From NCBI GenBank assembly GCA_947629475.1, contig CANRDV010000006.1, forward strand, positions 1 to 39,788: 39,788 nt of DNA, read 5' to 3'. This DNA comes from an uncultured Bacilli bacterium (lineage in GTDB: Bacteria; Bacillota_I; Bacilli_A; RF39; UBA660). This document shows, one piece after another, positions 33,111 to 39,788 of this stretch. The notes beneath the pieces were generated by a model that was not told where the DNA came from, did not search any database, and saw nothing but the letters and a program-made list of their open reading frames with translations. Every line of letters starts with the position of its first letter. Positions within the stretch are counted from its first letter, which is position 1. A program made the translations under genes and the position numbers.

Positions 33111-34904
33111 CTACTTCCTATAAATTTCTTTAAACTCCTCAATTGTTTCTTTAAACATAGCAATTGCTTCTTCAATAAACTTAGGACTTGAAATATCAAC
33201 TCCCGCAACCATTAATTCATCAGCTGGGAACATTGAACCTCCTGTTTTTAAGAATGCTATATACTTATTAACTGCTTCTTCTCCAAGGGTTTCAATATCA
33301 TGAACAATCTTACAAGCAGCAGATAGTCCAATTGCATATTTATAAACATAAAAATCATAGTAGAAATGAGGAATCCTCATCCATTCATACTTAATTAAAT
33401 CATCACATATAACGTTACTTCCAAAGTAATCTTTAACTAATTTATAATATTCAAGACTTAAATATTCGTTAGTTAAAATTACTCCTTCCGAATTTTTCTC
33501 ATACATCTTTTTTTCAAACTCTGCAAACATTGTTTGTCTAAAAATAGTACCTTTAAATAATTCTAACAATTTATTAAGTAAGAATAACTTTTCATTTTTA
33601 TCATCAGTTTTCTTTAATAAATATTTAACTAAAATTAATTCATTAACAGTTGATGCTACTTCTGCAACAAAGATATGATAACTTGATGTATTAAAAGGAT
33701 TATTCTCCCAAGAATATAAAGAATGCATAGAATGTCCAAGTTCATGAGCAAGCGTTGTTACATCATTATATTTACCTTCAAAGTTTAAAAGGATATAAGG
33801 ATTAGTATCATAGAACCCACTTGAATAAGCTCCTCCTCTTTTACCTTTATTATTATAAATATCTATAAATCTTTCATTGAAAGCTCTTTCTAGCTTTTGA
33901 TGATAATCGTCCCCTAAAACACTTAAACCTTCTAAAACTGTTTTTTTGGCATCAAGGAAAGTATACTTTTTATCAATGTCTTTAACCATCGGAGCATATA
34001 CATCATATAAATGCATCTCTTTAAGACCAAGTACCTCTTTCTTTAAATCATAATAACTATATAAAACATCTAAATTATCTCTTACCGTCTTAATTAAATT
34101 ATCATAAACTGAAACATCTATGTTATCTCCATATAAACAAGATTCTAAAACGGAATTATAATTTCTTAAATTAGCAATTTTTTCATTAGTCTCAACATTA
34201 TATTTAAAAGTATTTCCAATTGTATTTTTATATTTACTATAAGTATTAAATAAAATATCAAAGGCTTGTTTTCTGACATCTCTATCATGAGACTCAATAA
34301 AAGTTGGATAATTACTTTCTGTAAATTCGATTTCTTCATTATCTACTTTTATATTTGGAAATGTAAGGTCAGAATCGGTTAAAGCTTCAAAGATATCTTC
34401 ACTTGCTCCAAGAGATTCTCCTAAAGTTGATAAGATTTTTTCTTCTTCTTCACTTAAAACATGTTTTTTATAACGATATAAACATTCTAAATTAAACTTA
34501 TATTTAAGTAACTTAGGTTCTTCTTCATAGAACTTTAGAATTGTATCATAATCTCCTTTTAAAAGTTCTGGGTCAACAAATGAAGTAATACTACTTGCAT
34601 CAGTCATTAACTTAGATACCATTCCAACTAATTCTTGATACTTTGTATTTGTTGTATCTGCATCAAAATTTAAATGAGCATAGTAATATAATTTATAAAG
34701 TTTTCTCTCTAACTTTTCACTAAACTCATAAAATTCTAATAAATTTTTACCACTTTCAAGTAATCTACCTTTATAATCTAAAATTTTATTTTGTTCTTCT
34801 TTTAAGGAATTATAATCTTTCATAAATTCATCAATATTTTTGTAAATTACTTCTAAATCCCAAGTATCTTCCTTCTTTATTTCACTTCTTAGTTTTTGTT
34901 TCAT
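33111..34904 (-). CDS. pepF: Oligoendopeptidase F
   Basis: A 597-residue M3-family zinc peptidase that cleaves short peptides in the cytoplasm. The zinc motif HELGH lies at about residues 386-390 (in [11 protein letters not shown]), with a downstream Glu ([11 protein letters not shown]) as third ligand. The N-terminus [13 protein letters not shown] is typical of PepF. AAAAGGAG precedes the ATG. It is inserted between dnaK and dnaJ, which are normally neighbours. A hairpin separates it from dnaK, so its level may be lower than that of dnaK. Confidence 0.93.
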   Translation of the reverse strand: MKQKLRSEIKKEDTWDLEVIYKNIDEFMKDYNSLKEEQNKILDYKGRLLESGKNLLEFYEFSEKLERKLYKLYYYAHLNFDADTTNTKYQELVGMVSKLMTDASSITSFVDPELLKGDYDTILKFYEEEPKLLKYKFNLECLYRYKKHVLSEEEEKILSTLGESLGASEDIFEALTDSDLTFPNIKVDNEEIEFTESNYPTFIESHDRDVRKQAFDILFNTYSKYKNTIGNTFKYNVETNEKIANLRNYNSVLESCLYGDNIDVSVYDNLIKTVRDNLDVLYSYYDLKKEVLGLKEMHLYDVYAPMVKDIDKKYTFLDAKKTVLEGLSVLGDDYHQKLERAFNERFIDIYNNKGKRGGAYSSGFYDTNPYILLNFEGKYNDVTTLAHELGHSMHSLYSWENNPFNTSSYHIFVAEVASTVNELILVKYLLKKTDDKNEKLFLLNKLLELFKGTIFRQTMFAEFEKKMYEKNSEGVILTNEYLSLEYYKLVKDYFGSNVICDDLIKYEWMRIPHFYYDFYVYKYAIGLSAACKIVHDIETLGEEAVNKYIAFLKTGGSMFPADELMVAGVDISSPKFIEEAIAMFKETIEEFKEIYRK

Positions 34905-34927
34905 TTTTTCTCCTTTTAATCATCAGA

Positions 34928-34949
34928 AAGTCCTAGGGTTCTAGGACTT
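34928..34949 (-). terminator. Hairpin between dnaK and pepF
   Basis: A perfect 9-bp stem AAGTCCTAG/CTAGGACTT with a 4-nt loop. On the minus strand only a short U-tract follows (TTTCTG), so it may act as a partial terminator or an RNA stabiliser for dnaK. Confidence 0.55.
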
Positions 34950-34962
34950 CTTATATATTCAA

Positions 34963-36807
<1,845 letters not shown>

Positions 36808-36828
36808 TTATAAATTTTTAGAATTAAC

Positions 36829-37416
36829 TTATTCACTTACTTTTACTAAAGCAGGTCTTACCATTTTATCTTTTAACATATACCCTTTTTGAAGTACCTC
36901 AACAACCACTCCTGCTTCAACTCCTTCTGCTTTAACAGTCATTAAAGCCTGGGCAATGTTTGGGTCAAATTCTTTATTCAAACAATCAATCTCACTTACT
37001 TCAAATTTCTTTAATAGTTCAACTAAATGTGAATAAATCATTTTAAACCCTTCTAAGAACTTTGACAGACTATCATCTAAATTACTATCATCAAGTTTTA
37101 TTGCTCTTTCAAAGTTATCAACAATTGGAAGTATTTCTTTAACAATATCCATATTAGAATATTTTAACATATTAGCTACTTCCAACTCTTTTCTTTTCTT
37201 ATAATTAGCAAATTCTGCTTGACTATATAATAACTTATTTACTAACTCATCATTCTTATTCTTTAACTCCGCTATTTCTTTTTCAAGTTTATTTTCTTTC
37301 TTAAATAACTTCTTATCTTTCTCTTCCTTATTACATTTTGGAGTTTTTTCTTCTTTTAATTCAGTTTTCTCATCTTTTTCTTCTTTTTTAACTTTTTTCT
37401 TTAACTCTTCTTCCAT
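36829..37416 (-). CDS. grpE: Nucleotide exchange factor GrpE
   Basis: A 195-residue DnaK nucleotide-exchange factor. The first ~50 residues are almost all Lys/Glu (KKKVKKEEKDEKTELKEE). A long coiled coil (about 50-110) and the beta-wing head, with the conserved ending KGYMLKDKMVRPALVKVSE, follow. AAGGGTGATT lies in the end of hrcA, 4 nt away, so translation may be coupled. The charged N-terminal extension is longer than in many homologues. Confidence 0.95.
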   Translation of the reverse strand: MEEELKKKVKKEEKDEKTELKEEKTPKCNKEEKDKKLFKKENKLEKEIAELKNKNDELVNKLLYSQAEFANYKKRKELEVANMLKYSNMDIVKEILPIVDNFERAIKLDDSNLDDSLSKFLEGFKMIYSHLVELLKKFEVSEIDCLNKEFDPNIAQALMTVKAEGVEAGVVVEVLQKGYMLKDKMVRPALVKVSE

Positions 37417-37420
37417 TTAA

Positions 37421-38404
37421 TCACCCTTCTATCTGTTTTTTAATATAATCAAGTAAATTTACAACTTTATCATAGTCCATTCTTTTAGGACCAATAATCG
37501 CAATCGTACCTTCATCTTTACTTGTTTTATAATTGGTTTTAATTACAGCAACATCAGGATCCATTTTATTTTCATGACCAATATAAATATTAATATCATT
37601 ATTTTTTTCTTCAATATTTTTAAGCATTTCTTTATTATCTAACTTAGAAAATATATCATTTATCTTGGAAACATTACTAAATTCTTGATGTTTCAAGATA
37701 TTATTTTTACCAACAACATTAACATTTTTACTTGATATATCAGTAAATACATCATAAAAAGCATTATATAAAATTTCATGTTGTTTAACATATTTAGCTA
37801 TAACTGGTTTTATTTCAAACTCAAGTTTAGCACTTACTTCATCAATTGGAGTTCCAACTATTAAATCATTAATTAGTTTAACAGTTTTCTTAACTTCTTC
37901 TAAACTAACCCCGGATATTTCCATGGTCTTATGTTCAACAACTCCTTGGTCCGTTACAACAATTGCAATTAAAATGTTTTTATCAACCGGAACAACATTA
38001 ATTTCTTTTAATTTATTATCATGACTTTTAGCATCTAAAACGATACTAGTATATGATGTAATATCTGAAATTATCTCAAGACTCCGATTTAGTACATCTG
38101 AAAGTTCTAAACTACTATTTTGAAATACCGTTTCAAGTTTATAAACTTCTTCTCCACTTAATTCTTTTAATTCCATTAAATGGTCTACATAATAACGATA
38201 TCCTTTTTCACTTGGAACTCGGCCAGACGAGGTGTGAGTCTTTTCAAGTAGTCCTAAGTCTTCTAGTTGCATCATTTCATTACGAATAGTTGCACTTGAA
38301 CAATTAAGTCTATCACAGATAAGTTTTGAACCAACTGGTTTAGCAAGTTTAATATATTCTGTTACAATCATTTTCAAAATACTTTCTTGCCTTTTGGTCA
38401 ACAT
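37421..38404 (-). CDS. hrcA: Heat-inducible transcription repressor HrcA
   Basis: A 327-residue repressor of class I heat-shock genes; it binds CIRCE and is helped by GroEL. The N-terminal winged helix begins LTKRQESILKMIVTEYIKLAKPVGSK and contains the recognition part SSATIRNEMMQLEDLGLLEKTHTSSGRVPSEKGYRYYVD. The GAF-like middle and C-terminal dimer regions are present, and length is normal. AGGAGG precedes the ATG. It is the first gene of the operon and represses its own promoter through two CIRCE sites. Confidence 0.97.
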   Translation of the reverse strand: MLTKRQESILKMIVTEYIKLAKPVGSKLICDRLNCSSATIRNEMMQLEDLGLLEKTHTSSGRVPSEKGYRYYVDHLMELKELSGEEVYKLETVFQNSSLELSDVLNRSLEIISDITSYTSIVLDAKSHDNKLKEINVVPVDKNILIAIVVTDQGVVEHKTMEISGVSLEEVKKTVKLINDLIVGTPIDEVSAKLEFEIKPVIAKYVKQHEILYNAFYDVFTDISSKNVNVVGKNNILKHQEFSNVSKINDIFSKLDNKEMLKNIEEKNNDINIYIGHENKMDPDVAVIKTNYKTSKDEGTIAIIGPKRMDYDKVVNLLDYIKKQIEG

Positions 38405-38416
38405 AAATAAATCCTC

Positions 38417-38443
38417 CTAGCACTCTAATTTCTCGATTGCTAA
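38417..38443 (-). promoter_or_regulatory. CIRCE operator, proximal
   Basis: The minus strand reads TTAGCAATC-N9-GAGTGCTAG, an imperfect CIRCE with the normal 9-nt spacer. It lies between the -10 and the start codon, and its end merges with the AGGAGG of hrcA. Confidence 0.85.
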
Positions 38444-38448
38444 CTACC

Positions 38449-38491
38449 ATTATAATATTATGTTTAGCACTTGTCAATATATGAGTGCTAA
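38449..38491 (-). promoter_or_regulatory. hrcA operon promoter embedded in a distal CIRCE
   Basis: TTGACA (38472-38477), 17-nt spacer, TATAAT (38449-38454), reading left. The -35 lies in the middle of an inverted repeat TTAGCACTC-N10-AAGTGCTAA (38464-38491), a CIRCE with a 10-nt instead of the standard 9-nt spacer. HrcA bound here would cover the -35 directly. Confidence 0.9.
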
Positions 38492-38511
38492 TTTTTTTAA
38501 ATTTTTTTTTA

Positions 38512-38544
38512 AAAGAGCAAATAAAGTTAACTTTACTGCTCTTT
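38512..38544 (-). terminator. Terminator of the Rpn-family gene
   Basis: AAAGAGCA and TGCTCTTT enclose the palindrome TAAAGTTAACTTTA, giving a nearly continuous hairpin followed on the minus strand by a fourth U, then A's. It insulates the hrcA promoter from the upstream gene. Confidence 0.7.
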
Positions 38545-38558
38545 ATGTTTAAGTTCTC

Positions 38559-39206
38559 TTATTTAAATAACTTTTTAATTCTACTAATATAGTTATCTAA
38601 TTCCGGAATATCTTTAACTATATTTTCTAAATCATTATAATTTAGTGCAAATAACTTAAATACTTTTTCATCATCAGGAATATCTTCATACATTGTATTA
38701 ACATAATATTCAAGATTTATATTAATTATCTTTAAACAATATCCTTGATAACTTAACTCATCATTTTCTGGATAATTCCAAGTAGTTACTGTCTTACCCG
38801 CTATTTTTTCTTTTTTTAAGTTTTTAGAATACCAATTAAGATTAATTAATACTCCTCTATTTAAGGTTTTGCAAAAAGATTTAGTATTATCATTAATTTG
38901 ATAACTTGCATTTACTAAATTAAGAGCCTCAGTTATATTATCAAGAGGTTTACCATCATAATCAGAATTAAATTTAAAAAGAATAAATTCATCTTTATAT
39001 AAAACTAATAAATTAGAAGTACTATCCATTTTCTTAGAAAATGCTAATACTTTTACATCAGTATAAATATTATCTTTTACTTCATTAATTGGATAATTAA
39101 GAATTTTAGCAATTAATTTTTCAATTAATGACTTTTCAGATTTATTAAATAACTCTTGAAATAATTTCTTATCTCTTTTTTTTAAAAATTTATTAATTTC
39201 TTGCAT
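38559..39206 (-). CDS. Rpn/PD-(D/E)XK nuclease-family protein
   Basis: The start is the ATG at 39206, with AAAGGAG upstream; the longer frame from 39311 overlaps the preceding gene. The 215-residue protein resembles the Rpn (recombination-promoting nuclease)/PD-(D/E)XK transposase-like family. It has an N-terminal part with YTDVKVLAFSK and a later INLEYYVNTMY segment, then DDEKVFKLFALN...IVKDIPELDNY. The canonical nuclease motif D...ExK is not clear, so it may be inactive. Its last ~55 residues align with the first part of the upstream neighbour, making the two paralogues. Confidence 0.55.
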   Translation of the reverse strand: MQEINKFLKKRDKKLFQELFNKSEKSLIEKLIAKILNYPINEVKDNIYTDVKVLAFSKKMDSTSNLLVLYKDEFILFKFNSDYDGKPLDNITEALNLVNASYQINDNTKSFCKTLNRGVLINLNWYSKNLKKEKIAGKTVTTWNYPENDELSYQGYCLKIININLEYYVNTMYEDIPDDEKVFKLFALNYNDLENIVKDIPELDNYISRIKKLFK

Positions 39207-39273
39207 CTTTATTTCTCCTTTCCTATAATATTTACTAAAAATAATAGGATTAATCCTACTATCTTTAGTTAAA

Positions 39274-39726
39274 CTAAGCGACTTTGGTTTTACTTGCTTC
39301 AATAATTTCAAGTACTTTAGAAACTGGCATTTCGGCTGTATCTGAAATTACATCAATTGGGATGTTTCGAGCATTCATACGGGTTATCATTTTGGATTTT
39401 TCCATCTCAATTCCTTTTTCAATTCCTCGAGCCTCTCCACGGATTTCTCCTACTGTGATGCCACCCATAAATGAATCTGCATCTCTTGTGTTCTTTTCTA
39501 ATTCTTTAGTCCACATTTCTTTCCTCCTTTTTGATAGTTCAACTATTTTACTACAATAATCTTCAAGTAAAGGTTCATTCTTTACAATACTATCTAACTC
39601 TTTTTTATTATTAATTGTTAATAATTTGTAAAGTTTTTCTTTATCTGTAACATCATTGTAGCAAACATTTTTGTATTTGTCAAGATTGACATGCTCAATT
39701 TCAAATAAATTTTTGTAACTATTCAC
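39274..39726 (-). CDS. C-terminal half of an Rpn-family protein
   Basis: A 150-residue frame with a GTG start (AGAGGG upstream) that begins in the middle of the family pattern: IEHVNLDKYKNVCYND, then KLYKLLTINNKKELDSIVKNEPLLEDY. It continues with a GEIRGEARGIEKGIEMEK helix and a C-terminal helical end (IPIDVISDTAEMPVSKVLEIIE), as in full Rpn proteins. The nuclease half is missing, and an in-frame TGA stands just upstream. Probably a truncated remnant, though it could still make a stand-alone C-terminal domain. 39727-39788 shows no clear gene. Confidence 0.6.
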   Translation of the reverse strand: MNSYKNLFEIEHVNLDKYKNVCYNDVTDKEKLYKLLTINNKKELDSIVKNEPLLEDYCSKIVELSKRRKEMWTKELEKNTRDADSFMGGITVGEIRGEARGIEKGIEMEKSKMITRMNARNIPIDVISDTAEMPVSKVLEIIEASKTKVA

Positions 39727-39788
39727 ACCCTCTCAAAAAATAAAGCACGCTAAAGCACAGCCAATATAATGATTATTGTCTATTTTAA

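Overview
The window looks like a chromosomal segment of a very AT-rich, low-GC Gram-positive anaerobe, probably an uncultured gut-type lineage of Bacilli (Erysipelotrichia/RF39-like). This is an inference from several signs: a Bacillus-type DnaB replication-initiation protein, SpoIIIE/FtsK, HrcA with CIRCE operators, a T-box on thrS, pyruvate:ferredoxin oxidoreductase as an anaerobic energy enzyme, and a few sporulation-family genes (spoIIIAH-like, gerE-like, a GerM-domain protein and possibly a YqfQ-like protein). The genetic code is standard: TGG encodes Trp and several genes end in TGA (for example at 7594, 31114 and 37421). Most genes are on the minus strand. No tRNA, rRNA or CRISPR array was seen.

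Layout. Positions 1-70 hold the promoter and ribosome site of a minus-strand gene that starts outside the window. 268-9351 holds cell-surface and housekeeping genes: a six-domain Ig-like surface protein, truB with a small Cys-rich membrane protein, galE with a PASTA-like/deacetylase protein, an SPFH/zinc-ribbon protein, and a sporulation-flavoured cluster (GerM-domain, GerE, SpoIIIAH). 9430-11703 is a large surface protein whose promoter is overlaid by a perfect palindrome. 11951-13483 is an accessory patch: helically phased TTTGCAAA repeats next to two overlapping, apparently truncated phage/regulator-type genes (COG2865-like and Bro-N). 13619-27710 is mostly core metabolism and replication: nifJ-type PFOR, a Cof-like HAD phosphatase, thrS with T-box, fic, a metallophosphoesterase, dnaB, ftsK, a RelA/SpoT-like protein with a tandem-repeat partner, and a DUF192 protein.

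27703-32035 is the most unusual part. Two ~530-bp direct repeats lie 3.8 kb apart. Each carries a consensus promoter, a 26-residue hydrophobic peptide gene with a very strong but foldable ribosome site, a bidirectional terminator, and a convergent antisense promoter. I read them as a candidate type I toxin-antitoxin-like module. Between the repeats lie a tnpB inactivated by one in-frame stop (IS200/IS605 type, with its structured right end) and an IS91-like Y2 transposase with a small zinc-ribbon partner. The left repeat also carries degraded scraps of dnaJ and of the DUF192 gene, which record how it was made.

31990-38490 is the heat-shock operon hrcA-grpE-dnaK-(pepF)-dnaJ. It is driven by one consensus promoter embedded in a CIRCE element, with a second CIRCE just downstream. 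38559-39726 holds two paralogous Rpn/PD-(D/E)XK-family genes, one of which has lost its N-terminal half.
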